From Affinundibacterium amnicola (GTDB lineage Bacteria > Pseudomonadota > Gammaproteobacteria > Burkholderiales > Burkholderiaceae_D), in the NCBI RefSeq assembly GCF_014284275.1, contig NZ_JACOFU010000003.1, positions 310,001-374,000 of the forward strand: a DNA stretch of 64,000 bases. The letters run 5' to 3'. Below the pieces are notes generated by a model. The model was not told the DNA's origin. It saw only the letters and a list, made by a program, of their open reading frames with translations, and searched no databases. This document shows, piece after piece, positions 8,792 through 17,328 of this stretch (position 1 is its first letter; every line of letters begins with the position of its first letter). The position numbers were made by a program, and so were the translations under genes.

Positions 8792-10138
8792 CTATTGCGC
8801 AAACACTTTATATTCCCAAGGCTTGAGATTAAATTTGACGTTAGCGCCTTGTGGGGCTTTTGCGCCACTATTGATATCACGTAATTTACCTTTAGCCAGT
8901 GCGGATTGAATATCGGCTGTTTGTGCTTTATTCGACAAGTTAAAGATCGCAACTATCTTGTTGCCCTCTTTTTCGCGTGTAAATGCAAACACATGCTCAT
9001 CGGCGCCAGTGTGAATACGCTGCATTTCGCCACCCGCTAAACCATTCCATAAAGCCTTATTCGTTTTTTTCAATTGAAACAGTTTGGTATAGAGCTGTTT
9101 GAATGGATGAGCCTTCCATTCGATAGGATCGCGCTCAAAGAAATTCAATGCCTTGTTATTACCGGCTTCTTGTCCGCTATAGATCAGAGGCATGCCTTTC
9201 ATGATGTTGGATAGCACCAGAAAGGTTTCTACCGCATCACCGAGTCGAACAAACTCCGTGCCTTCCCAGCTGTTCAAATCATGATTGGTGATGTGCAACA
9301 TGCGATACGCATCAGGATGATAATGTTTTTCTTCGCCATTTAAATACGCGTCTAAATCTTTGACCGATTTTTTGCCTTGAGCGATTTCATTAAACAAGTC
9401 TTTGTATTGCCAGCCATACGTCATATCAAAGGCTTTTTCGTGCAATTCGAACTCATGCGCTTCTGCTAGCATGAAAACTTTTTTGGTCTTGTCTAATTCT
9501 TTGCGAGTATCGTTCCAGAAATCTGTCGGCACCATCGCAGCAACGTCGCAGCGGAAACCATCGATGTTGTATTCTGTGAGCCAGAAGCGCATCGCTTCCA
9601 ACATTTCTTTGCGCAATTGTTGATTACTATAATCAAGTGCAATCACGTCTGCCCAATCTGGTACGGGTGGAACAAATTTGCCGTCTTTATCTTTTTTGTA
9701 GAACTCAGGATGCTTTTCAGACCAAGGATGATCCCAGGCCGTGTGATTTGGCACCCAATCGATAATCACATACATGCCTTGTGCATGAATGGATTTCACC
9801 AGTTTTTTGAAGTCGGCAGGTGTGCCAAATTCTGGATTGACACCTTGGTAATCACGCACAGCATAGTAGCTACCTAAAGGGCCTTTGCGATTTTTCTCAC
9901 CGATAGGATTGATCGGCATTAGCCAGATGACTTTCACGCCCATTTTTTTGAGTTCAGGCAGATATTCTTCAAACTTCTGGAAGCTGCCTTCTTTTGAGTG
10001 CTGACGAATATTCGCTTCATAAATAGTGGCATTTTTTGTCCATGCTGGATGCACGACTTCGCTTCGAGTTTGCGCTGTAACTGGTAATGCACTCAATGCG
10101 CCTATGCTGAGTAAGAGTGAGAAAAGTAAATTTTTCAT
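8792..10138 (-). CDS. Exported GH13 alpha-amylase family hydrolase
   Basis: A 448-residue glycoside hydrolase of family GH13 with a cleavable signal peptide (MKNLLFSLLLSIGALSALPVTAQ), so it acts in the periplasm or outside. All four conserved regions are present: DWVPNH (127-132), GFRCD with the nucleophile Asp198, AEAHE with the proton donor Glu226, and NHD with Asp287. A short all-beta C-domain follows the barrel. GAGG lies seven bases before the ATG. It is the last gene of the minus-strand run glk - cyclomaltodextrinase - amylase, pointing to breakdown of alpha-glucans to sugars for glucokinase. Exact substrate cannot be told by eye. Confidence 0.88.
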   Translation of the reverse strand: MKNLLFSLLLSIGALSALPVTAQTRSEVVHPAWTKNATIYEANIRQHSKEGSFQKFEEYLPELKKMGVKVIWLMPINPIGEKNRKGPLGSYYAVRDYQGVNPEFGTPADFKKLVKSIHAQGMYVIIDWVPNHTAWDHPWSEKHPEFYKKDKDGKFVPPVPDWADVIALDYSNQQLRKEMLEAMRFWLTEYNIDGFRCDVAAMVPTDFWNDTRKELDKTKKVFMLAEAHEFELHEKAFDMTYGWQYKDLFNEIAQGKKSVKDLDAYLNGEEKHYHPDAYRMLHITNHDLNSWEGTEFVRLGDAVETFLVLSNIMKGMPLIYSGQEAGNNKALNFFERDPIEWKAHPFKQLYTKLFQLKKTNKALWNGLAGGEMQRIHTGADEHVFAFTREKEGNKIVAIFNLSNKAQTADIQSALAKGKLRDINSGAKAPQGANVKFNLKPWEYKVFAQ

Positions 10139-10186
10139 GATGTGACCTCGTTGGGGGGGATTTGCCTTATTGGCTTGTTACTTGGC

Positions 10187-12184
10187 TTAGTGCAGTTCTA
10201 AAATCATCGCGGTCTTGGCGTCGACCTTGAGCATTTTTTCTAAAACAAGATTTTGATTGCTGATAATTTCGCGTGCTTGATGGGGTTTTTGTAGCACTTC
10301 GTTAAACCGCGTTAAATCGAGCTGGAGTGATTTTTCGTTACGATTGATGATGATCATGATCTTCTGTTTGTCGTGTATGCGGAAATACACATAGCAATTA
10401 TTCTCAGGAATAAAGTGCAACAATTTTCCTTGGTGGATTGCAGTCGTAGATTTACGCCAATTGAATAAGCGCGTGACGAAATTTTGCATTTCTTGTTGTG
10501 CGACACTCAGATTTTTTCCGGTAAAGGCATTGACGTGATCACCTTCCCAACCACCCGGGAAATCACCACGAACCTTGCCATCATCGCGTTGTTTTGGACT
10601 GGTCATCAAGATCTCGGCGCCGTAAAACATTTGCGGAATTCCGCGCAGCGTTGCTAACATCGCGAAGGCGAGCCTGTTTAAGGCGATATCTTCATTCAGC
10701 GCAGAAAAAATACGTGGCGTGTCGTGATTGCCTTCAAAGATTGTTAGATTATCTGGATCGGCGTAAATGAAATCATTCGCAATCGCTTCATACATCGTCA
10801 TCATGTCAGCATCTTTACCATAGCCACCAACCAGACTTGCGTGCAAAGCTTGATAGACAGAAAAATCCATCAAGCTTGGAACGAATGAGCGATAGCCATC
10901 GTGATTCTGTTTACCGCGCTGCCAATAGGCGACGATATTCGGATTCATGCTCCATTCTTCGCCAACGATATTCAGATTGGGATATTCCTCCATCACAGCT
11001 TGAGACCAGCGCGCCAGAAAATCTTTGTCAGAGTAAGAATACGTATCGGTGCGCAGACCGGATAAATCAGCAAATTCTATCCACCATAGACTGTTCTGAA
11101 TTAAATACTTGGCTAAGAATGGATTGCGTTGATTGAGATCCGGCATGGTTTTCACGAACCATCCATCAGCAAATTTTTGTTTGTCGATTTGTGCAGCGTG
11201 CGTGTCTTGTAAAGTGCTGCGGATATGATTCGTCTCAGTATATTGCAGGGGGAAATTCAGCCAATCCTTACTCGGTAAATCTTGCATCCACCAATGTTGA
11301 GAGCCTATATGATTGAGTACCACATCTTGAATGACCCCGATATTTTTGCTCTTCGCTTCTTTGACGAACTGTTGATAATCCACATTGCTGCCAAAGCGCG
11401 GATCGATGCGATAGAAATCGCTCGCGGCATAACCATGATAGGAGTTGATTGCTTGTGCATTTTCCATCAAGGGTGTTGGCCAGAGCATGGTGAAGCCAAG
11501 TTTGGCGATGTAATCGAGATGTTGGCGCATGCCTTGAATATCACCGCCATGGCGTCCACCTGGTACATCGCGGGCAAGACGATCGGTGTAATTCTTTTGA
11601 TTATCATTGCCCTTATCGCCATTGGCGAAGCGGTCTGGCATTAACAAGTAAATCGCATCGCGTGGCGAGAAACCTGCACGTTGTGCAGAATTTGTGCGTC
11701 TTGTTTGTAAATGGAAATCAATGCTACCCATCGCTTTTTGAGCGTGCAGAAAATTGATCACCAATACGCCGGGTTTCGTGCTGCTAGTAATGTTTAGATC
11801 GATGAACAGATAATTAGGATTGTCACTACGATGCACTTGCTTGATGCTGACGCTCGGATGCTGAATTTGAGGACTGAGTTCCGCAATATTTTTCCCGTGC
11901 ACCATCAGTTGTACTTCTGGATTTTTCATCCCTATCCACCAAGAAGCAGGTTCGATGCGTTGAATCTGATCATTTGTTTGTTGCGCCATCGCATTGCCAA
12001 TTGGGCTGGCTGAGATGATGAGCAGTGACGCAAGCAGGATTAATAGTAATTTGGAGCAAGCTACGAAAAGCCTTGATGTGAATGAAGGTGACGAAAGAAA
12101 AAATGCAGCGCTGCTAAACGCCTTACTGAGTGGGGGCAGTTTGGCGACTTGGGAGATCATCAGAGGAAATGCGCAGCGCTGCAT
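10187..12184 (-). CDS. Exported cyclomaltodextrinase/neopullulanase-like GH13 hydrolase
   Basis: A 665-residue GH13 enzyme of the cyclomaltodextrinase-neopullulanase type. An N-terminal beta-sandwich (about 75-180) precedes the barrel, as in Cyc-maltodext_N proteins. Barrel motifs are DVVLNHIG, MPDLNQRNP (the subfamily region V), GLRTDTYSY (nucleophile Asp), VGEEW (acid Glu) and FEGNHDTPR. The hydrophobic core of the signal peptide (SKLLLILLASLLIISASPIG, ending near NAMAQ) begins only near residue 44, so the first ATG gives an unusually long n-region and the true start is unsure. It begins five bases after the glk stop, so the two are probably cotranscribed. Confidence 0.85.
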   Translation of the reverse strand: MQRCAFPLMISQVAKLPPLSKAFSSAAFFLSSPSFTSRLFVACSKLLLILLASLLIISASPIGNAMAQQTNDQIQRIEPASWWIGMKNPEVQLMVHGKNIAELSPQIQHPSVSIKQVHRSDNPNYLFIDLNITSSTKPGVLVINFLHAQKAMGSIDFHLQTRRTNSAQRAGFSPRDAIYLLMPDRFANGDKGNDNQKNYTDRLARDVPGGRHGGDIQGMRQHLDYIAKLGFTMLWPTPLMENAQAINSYHGYAASDFYRIDPRFGSNVDYQQFVKEAKSKNIGVIQDVVLNHIGSQHWWMQDLPSKDWLNFPLQYTETNHIRSTLQDTHAAQIDKQKFADGWFVKTMPDLNQRNPFLAKYLIQNSLWWIEFADLSGLRTDTYSYSDKDFLARWSQAVMEEYPNLNIVGEEWSMNPNIVAYWQRGKQNHDGYRSFVPSLMDFSVYQALHASLVGGYGKDADMMTMYEAIANDFIYADPDNLTIFEGNHDTPRIFSALNEDIALNRLAFAMLATLRGIPQMFYGAEILMTSPKQRDDGKVRGDFPGGWEGDHVNAFTGKNLSVAQQEMQNFVTRLFNWRKSTTAIHQGKLLHFIPENNCYVYFRIHDKQKIMIIINRNEKSLQLDLTRFNEVLQKPHQAREIISNQNLVLEKMLKVDAKTAMILELH

Positions 12185-12189
12185 AGGGC

Positions 12190-13200
12190 TTAATCTTCAC
12201 TTTGTTCAATAGCAAAGGCCGCACCACTAAGTGCTGCCAAGGTATCGGTAATGAGCGCCGTTGGAATTTGTTGTAAGTAAGATTGGAAGCGACCTTTCGC
12301 TTCAAACTTTGCGCGGAATCGCGATTGAAAAAAGTAGTCGCCAAGACGCGGTACGATGCCGCCACCGATATACACACCACTACGTGCACCAACCGTGAGC
12401 GCAATATTGCCGCAGAAGCTACCAAGCAATGCACAGAAACAGTCCAGCGTTTTGGCGCAAATGGCATCTTGACCTTGCAAGCCACGTTCGACGATTTGTT
12501 CTGTGCTTAACTCTTGTGGTTCGACTTGCATGCTACGCGCGACAGAACGATATAAAACGGGCATACCGATCCCCGACAACAATCGTTCGGCAGAGATATG
12601 ATTAAATTCCGCGCGCGCGTGGGTGAGCACGCTGGCCTCAAAATCATCTGTCGCTGCCAAGGTTGCATGGCCGCCTTCTCCCGGTATCGCGATCCAGCCA
12701 TGTCGAGTTTCTATGACCGATCCCACGCCTAAGCCTGTACCCGGGCCAACTACCGCCAGTGTTCCTGAATGTTGTGGTAGCGCGCCGTGCGCACGTATCT
12801 GTTCAGCCTTCAAACGGGGAAGAGATAAGGCCAAAGCTTCAAAATCATTGAGGGCAATAAATCGATCTAATTGCAAAGCAGCTTTCACCTCAGCACGTGA
12901 AAATTGCCAATGGCTGTTGGTGAATTGAATTTGCTCTTGCCCGACAGCAGTCGCGACTGCAAAAGCAGCGCATCTTGGAGCTTGATATTGATCGCCTAAT
13001 TCTTGTTGTAATTGCTGCAGATATTTTTCACTAGCGGCAATTGGCGTGGCGAAGTCAGCCACCGCCAAAGTTCTTACTTGTGTAATGTCCGCACCAGCGG
13101 CAGCGACCCAACCAAAGCGAGCATTGCTGCCGCCGATATCGGCGATCAGCCAAGGGTAGGGCGCTGTTATTGTTGCCGGCAAATTAGAGGCTGTTGTCAT
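12190..13200 (-). CDS. glk: Glucokinase
   Basis: An ATP-dependent bacterial glucokinase of 336 residues that phosphorylates glucose on entry to central metabolism. Motifs include the phosphate-binding PWLIADIGGSNARFGWV near the N-terminus, VVGPGTGLGVGSVI, the glucose-contacting PGEGGHATLA and GGIVPRLGDYF. It heads the minus-strand run with the two GH13 genes. It is divergent from a second glucokinase fused to a HexR-type regulator, with 627 bases between them. The two kinases are clearly related but not close copies. Confidence 0.92.
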   Translation of the reverse strand: MTTASNLPATITAPYPWLIADIGGSNARFGWVAAAGADITQVRTLAVADFATPIAASEKYLQQLQQELGDQYQAPRCAAFAVATAVGQEQIQFTNSHWQFSRAEVKAALQLDRFIALNDFEALALSLPRLKAEQIRAHGALPQHSGTLAVVGPGTGLGVGSVIETRHGWIAIPGEGGHATLAATDDFEASVLTHARAEFNHISAERLLSGIGMPVLYRSVARSMQVEPQELSTEQIVERGLQGQDAICAKTLDCFCALLGSFCGNIALTVGARSGVYIGGGIVPRLGDYFFQSRFRAKFEAKGRFQSYLQQIPTALITDTLAALSGAAFAIEQSED

Positions 13201-13427
13201 TGCGGGTTAATCCTGTAGCGTAAATCGCATTCTGTTTCGGTCGACATTGCCGTGATGGGGCAGTGTGCCTTTTATTGCTTGCGAGTCCGGGTAAATCGGT
13301 ATTTACGGAAATATTTTGAATGAATGTAGCAAAACTACATAAATGCTGCAATGATTTTGTTCGATGATTTGAGAATTTCTTTGAAAGTGTGGTTTTCAGC
13401 GAAAGAATTCTTTTTGAAAGAACAAGT

Positions 13428-13437
13428 TGTAGTCTGA
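13428..13437. promoter_or_regulatory. HexR-like half-site on the glk side
   Basis: TGTAGTCTGA repeats the left arm of the two better operators at 13606-13620 and 13689-13703. The right arm is missing, so this is a half-site at best. It lies about 230 bases upstream of glk and may serve the divergent promoter. Confidence 0.3.
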
Positions 13438-13605
13438 GAATCAGCCTGCATACGATAATGCATCGATGTTTAGTTGAGATGCCCCTTATATAAGTGGTTG
13501 ATTTTTTGGTGCTTTAGACTAAAAATGAGTTAAGGAAGTCGCTAGTGAAAATTGATTAATATCAATTTGACTAGGATAATTACTCGTCTGACTACGTGCT
13601 TGATC

Positions 13606-13620
13606 TGTAGTCTAGTTACA
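13606..13620. promoter_or_regulatory. HexR-like operator 1
   Basis: TGTAGTCTAGTTACA fits the published HexR-type palindrome TGTARTnnnAYTACA with one mismatch. It lies in the 627-base region between divergent glk and glk-hexR, which contains no gene. Its centre is 83 bases from that of operator 2, close to eight helical turns, so cooperative looping is possible. Confidence 0.5.
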
Positions 13621-13688
13621 AGAAATTTGTTATTTGGAATCTGAACTACTTAAAAAGGCATCAAGTGGACTGATATATCCAAATCCAG

Positions 13689-13703
13689 TCTAGTCAGACT
13701 ACA
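13689..13703. promoter_or_regulatory. HexR-like operator 2
   Basis: Read on the minus strand this is TGTAGTCTGACTAGA, one mismatch from TGTARTnnnAYTACA. It is the site nearest the glk-hexR start (about 125 bases upstream). A weaker relative (CGTCTGACTACG) lies at about 13585. The fused regulator probably controls its own gene through these sites. Confidence 0.5.
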
Positions 13704-13827
13704 ATGTGTTTTCTTGTTTTTTCACTCGCATGTCTGTTCGTTTTATCGCAGAATTTGCAGCGAGTAAGTTGCTTTTTCATTCTCGTCGCCTGATTTAGGC
13801 AGTAAAGCCTTATTTTTTTGGATACCT

Positions 13828-15774
13828 ATGCAAGCCAATCAAGTTGCCCGTACTTCATCTGCGCAAAGTGCCCAGCATCCGACGCCACATTTACTGGCGG
13901 ATATTGGCGGAACCTATGCACGATTTACGCTCGAAATGGGAAAAGGTGATTTTCAATATACGCATTCTTTGTTGTGTGCGGATTACGCAGACTTTTATTC
14001 TGCCGTAAAAGCGTATTTGCAAAGTTTGCCTGATCTGCATATCGAACATGCTGCGGTGGCGATTGCTAATCCGGTCGATGGTGATCAAGTCAGTATGACT
14101 AACTATCACTGGCAATTTTCGATTGAGGAAATGCGGCAAAAGTTAGGTTTTGATACCTTATTGATCGTGAACGATTTCACTGCCTTGGCAATGGCCTTGC
14201 CTAGACTTGGGGCAAATGATGTGCAGCAAATTGGTGGCGGCGAGGCGCGCAAACAAAGCGTGATTGGTTTACTTGGCCCAGGTAGCGGCTTAGGAACCTC
14301 GGGTTTAATTCCTGCTGGTGATGGCTGGATCTCGCTTGGCTCTGAAGGTGGTCACACCAGTTTCGCGCCGCGAGATGAACGTGAAATCGTGATCTTGCGA
14401 TATGTTTGGAAACACTTTGCACACGTCTCTTTTGAGCGCTTGGTATCTGGCCCGGGCTTAGAGTTGATTTATCAAGCCTTGTCTGAACATGCGCAAGTTA
14501 AACCTAAAGAATTGACTGCGCCAGAGATTACCCAACATGCACTTGATCAACATGATGCGCAATGTATTGAGGCGCTTGACGTGTTCTGTGCTCTGTTGGG
14601 AACCGCTGCGGCAAATCTCGCTGTGACTTTGGGTGCGATGGGAGGTATCTATATTGGTGGCGGTATTGTGCCGCGTTTGGGTGAGTATTTTGCAGCATCA
14701 AGTTTTCGACCACGATTTGAGGAAAAAGGGCGATTTAGCCGTTATGTTGCGGCGATCCCTACATTTGTGATCACGGCTGAACATGCCACTTTTATGGGGG
14801 CGGCGGCAATTTTGGATGCGCAGCTACGTACTTTAAAGACAGAGCCAGGCTCAGCAATCTTAGGGCAAATCAGGCGTATTCGTGCTGACCTGTCACCCGC
14901 TGAATTACGCGTCGCTGATCATGTCTTGGCACACGCCAGAGCCGTGGTGAATGATCCTATCGCCGAGATTGCCCGTGCCGCAGATGTCAGCCAACCGACG
15001 GTGATTCGATTCTGTCGCTCACTTGGTTGTGAAGGTTTGTCCGATTTTAAATTGCGCTTGGCATCGGGCTTGACTGGCACGGTGCCTGTCACACATATCC
15101 AGGTCACCGATGATGATTCTGCTTTAGAGCTTGGCGCAAAGGTGTTGGGAAATACCGCATCGTCTATCTTGCAGGTACGCAGTCAATTAAATCGCGACAT
15201 GATAGAGCGTGCAATTCAATTGATTAGCAGAGCGAACAAGTTAGAGTTTTACGCCATTGGTCACTATGGCGTGGTAGCCCAAGATGCACAATTTAAATTT
15301 TTACGACTAGGCATTCCAAGTATTGCGCACACCGATTCGCGTTTACAACTGTTGTCTGCGAGCGTTTTAAGTGATAAAGACGTGGTTGTTATTAGCAGTA
15401 GTAGCGGCCGCCTACCTGAGTTGTTAGAAGTCGCTGAAAAAGTGCGTGAACGTGGTGCGAAAATCATTGCGATTGCCGCTAGTCATTCGCCTTTAATTCG
15501 TAAAGCCGACGTTGCCTTGATTGTTGACCATGTCGAAGACGTCACAACGCATTTGCCTATGGTTAGCCGGATCTTACATTTGTTGGTGATTGATATGTTG
15601 GCTGTTGGCGTAGCAATGGGGCGCAATCCCGGCACCGCAGGATTAATGTCGGGTGAAGCGGATGAGCGTCTTGATGAAGCCACACCCGTTTCCAAAAAGC
15701 CGGCTGCGCGCAATCAGGCACCGGGCGTTAGCTTGGCTTCGCCCTTGGCAAAACTGACCTCACATAGTCGATAG
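13828..15774 (+). CDS. glk-hexR: Bifunctional glucokinase / RpiR-HexR family transcriptional regulator
   Basis: A 648-residue fusion. Residues about 20-335 are a glucokinase (LLADIGGTYARFTLEMG, LGPGSGLGTSGLI, GSEGGHTSFAP, IGGGIVPRLGEYF). Residues about 344-420 form an RpiR-type helix-turn-helix (IAEIARAADVSQPTVIRFCR), and about 455-595 a SIS sugar-phosphate-binding domain (FYAIGHYGVVAQDAQFKFLR, VVVISSSSGRLPELLEVA). HexR proteins sense Entner-Doudoroff intermediates such as KDPG; fusions of this kind are known in Burkholderiales. The enzyme therefore makes glucose-6-phosphate and the regulator part senses a product downstream of it. HexR-like palindromes lie upstream. Confidence 0.92.
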   Translation: MQANQVARTSSAQSAQHPTPHLLADIGGTYARFTLEMGKGDFQYTHSLLCADYADFYSAVKAYLQSLPDLHIEHAAVAIANPVDGDQVSMTNYHWQFSIEEMRQKLGFDTLLIVNDFTALAMALPRLGANDVQQIGGGEARKQSVIGLLGPGSGLGTSGLIPAGDGWISLGSEGGHTSFAPRDEREIVILRYVWKHFAHVSFERLVSGPGLELIYQALSEHAQVKPKELTAPEITQHALDQHDAQCIEALDVFCALLGTAAANLAVTLGAMGGIYIGGGIVPRLGEYFAASSFRPRFEEKGRFSRYVAAIPTFVITAEHATFMGAAAILDAQLRTLKTEPGSAILGQIRRIRADLSPAELRVADHVLAHARAVVNDPIAEIARAADVSQPTVIRFCRSLGCEGLSDFKLRLASGLTGTVPVTHIQVTDDDSALELGAKVLGNTASSILQVRSQLNRDMIERAIQLISRANKLEFYAIGHYGVVAQDAQFKFLRLGIPSIAHTDSRLQLLSASVLSDKDVVVISSSSGRLPELLEVAEKVRERGAKIIAIAASHSPLIRKADVALIVDHVEDVTTHLPMVSRILHLLVIDMLAVGVAMGRNPGTAGLMSGEADERLDEATPVSKKPAARNQAPGVSLASPLAKLTSHSR

Positions 15775-15782
15775 CCTGTCTC

Positions 15783-15810
15783 GCAATGACGCTAAGCCAA
15801 GCGTCATTGC
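15783..15810 (+). terminator. Stem-loop after glk-hexR
   Basis: Perfect 11-bp inverted repeat GCAATGACGCT / AGCGTCATTGC with a six-base loop, nine bases after the stop codon. There is no T-run, so it is either a weak or factor-assisted terminator or an mRNA 3' end stabiliser. The rest of 15811-15957 shows nothing I can support. Confidence 0.45.
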
Positions 15811-15957
15811 ATGAGAGATCTGTTGCAGATTTTCTCCAGAGCGTCTCTGCACTTGCGTTATGGCACTTCAATAGATGGCTTAATTGACATTTTCATCTCT
15901 ATTCTCACTGAACTGGTGCTGCGGTACCGCTCTTTCATTTGTCGTTTAAGTGCCGAT

Positions 15958-16373
15958 TTTGTAGCTTAATCCCGCCCTTTTTGCATTTCGTCGCATGTCG
16001 ATAGCACTTGACTGAAAGCTTGATTACAGTACACCCATCGAATCACGGTTCGATACAAAAACCAAGCAAAACTTTGACATCATTTAACGACATCTTTAGG
16101 AGAAATATCATGAAAACATTGACCGCAACCGCCATCGTTTCTGCAGCTTCTGCTTGCGTAACTTCTTTAATTTTTGTGGGTATCGTCAACGTCGCAACTA
16201 CGACCCAAGTTGAAGCATCACCAGCACCGATACAAACTGTTACAGTACGTCACGCTCGTATGACAGAAGCAGAAAAACTCGCTTATGATCAAGAAACATC
16301 CATGATGCAAACAGTCGTGATCAGCGCAAAGCGTTTAACGCCAGAGCAAAAAGCGGCAATGTCTGCAGAGTAA
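15958..16373 (+). repeat. Tandem segmental duplication, copy 1
   Basis: A leader block (TGCATTTCGTCGCAT at 15982-15996, followed by ACTTGA, GCTTGAT and AGTACAC-CATCGAA) plus the small gene at 16110. The same blocks in the same order precede the second small gene at 17056. The unit of duplication therefore includes the promoter region as well as the coding part; the two copies are about 940 bases apart and have diverged. Confidence 0.75.
16110..16373 (+). CDS. Small exported protein of unknown function, copy 1
   Basis: An 87-residue protein I do not recognise. The start at 16110 is chosen because TAGGAGAA lies directly upstream and because the sequence from here matches the paralogue at 17056; an upstream in-frame start (16008) falls in the leader repeat. 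Residues 1-35 are a signal peptide or membrane anchor (ending near VNVATTTQVEA). The rest contains two related units: VTVRHARMTEAEKLAYDQE and VVISAKRLTPEQKAAMSAE. The pattern is charged, helical and periplasmic. The first 31 residues are almost identical to copy 2, whereas the mature part has diverged more. Confidence 0.75.
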   Translation: MKTLTATAIVSAASACVTSLIFVGIVNVATTTQVEASPAPIQTVTVRHARMTEAEKLAYDQETSMMQTVVISAKRLTPEQKAAMSAE

Positions 16374-16880
16374 GAAAAACAGTTCGTTGTACTTGAGTAG
16401 TTTATTACGTGGTTTGTGAAACTGTTTGTAGAGCCTTTCGTAGACTAGCTTGCAGATCAGTTCATTATCGATGTTTGCCGCAAGATTGAGCGCAAGCAGA
16501 TAATTCAAAAGAGTTCGAGTGCCGACTCTTATTTGTTACAGTGAATCCGCCCGTTGCTATTCTCAGCACGGCGATGAAGAGAGTTAAGTGTTATTGCTTC
16601 TCTTCAGGCACTCATGTCTTATTTCTTTGTTTATTCCCTGATTTACTTCCAGATCTACTCTCATCATTTCGTTGAAACTGAATATCAGTTGTCCGCATAT
16701 TTTTTGTCGTTCATGAATCTTACTAGAGCAAAAATATCGTTCAATGTTTGCGCTGAATATTGGTATTTGAAACTGCATTTGAAACTAAATCTATTAAGAG
16801 ATTTTTTGCGTCAGAGATGATGTAGGTAGCACTGCATTTTTATTAGATCAGATCGTTGATCACAAACATTAATTCCTCAT
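16374..16880. other. Intergenic stretch between the duplicated genes
   Basis: About 500 AT-rich bases. Short open frames exist on both strands (for example 16614-16820 plus and 16584-16778 minus) but they overlap each other, lack ribosome sites and have unlikely compositions rich in Tyr, Phe and Leu. No terminator with a T-run was seen after copy 1. Confidence 0.5.
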
Positions 16881-17328
16881 TTTTAGTACTTGAATCCCGC
16901 AATTATGCATTTCGTCGCATAGCCCTGGTACTTGATTTTTGGCTTGGATATAGTACACACATCGAAATGCAAAACGAAGTGCAAATCGATAATGTAGGAA
17001 GCGAAAAATACTTAGATTTCGCATCATTTTTTAAAACTTATTTTGGAGAACTATCATGAAAACATTAACTGCAACTGCCATCGTTTCCGCTGCTTCTGCT
17101 TGCTTAACATCTTTGATTTTTGTCGGTATCGTGAACGTGGCGACAAGCGCTGATGTTGAAGCTTCTGTTGCACCGATTCAATCGGTGACTGTGAGTGCGA
17201 AACGTATGAGTGACGAAGATAAATTGGCTTATGATTTAGAAATGGCACAAATGACCGTGACGCAGGTAGTTGAGATTCGCGCGAAACGTTTGACTGCTGC
17301 TGAAAAAGCCAAGATGACAGCAGAATAA
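16881..17328 (+). repeat. Tandem segmental duplication, copy 2
   Basis: Carries the same leader blocks as copy 1: GAATCCCGC, TGCATTTCGTCGCAT, TACTTGA, GCTTGGATATAGTACAC and CATCGAA, then the second small gene. A TATAGT, TACAGT in copy 1, is kept directly before the shared GTACAC or TACAC and may be the -10 box. Confidence 0.75.
17056..17328 (+). CDS. Small exported protein of unknown function, copy 2
   Basis: A 90-residue paralogue of the gene at 16110, with the same N-terminal 31 residues apart from one Val/Leu change. The signal segment is followed by two internal units, VTVSAKRMSDEDKLAYDLE and VEIRAKRLTAAEKAKMTAE, each with a beta-like stretch, AKR(M/L) and a charged helix. GGAG lies about eight bases before the ATG. 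I cannot assign a function. The preserved leader and RBS in both copies suggest that both are expressed. An envelope or metal/stress-related periplasmic role is possible but not shown. Confidence 0.75.
   Translation: MKTLTATAIVSAASACLTSLIFVGIVNVATSADVEASVAPIQSVTVSAKRMSDEDKLAYDLEMAQMTVTQVVEIRAKRLTAAEKAKMTAE

Noticed and set aside
16614-16820. 68-codon plus-strand frame between the duplicated small genes
   Set aside because: No ribosome site, odd composition rich in Tyr, Phe and Leu, overlaps an equally long minus-strand frame, and is not in the duplicated unit.
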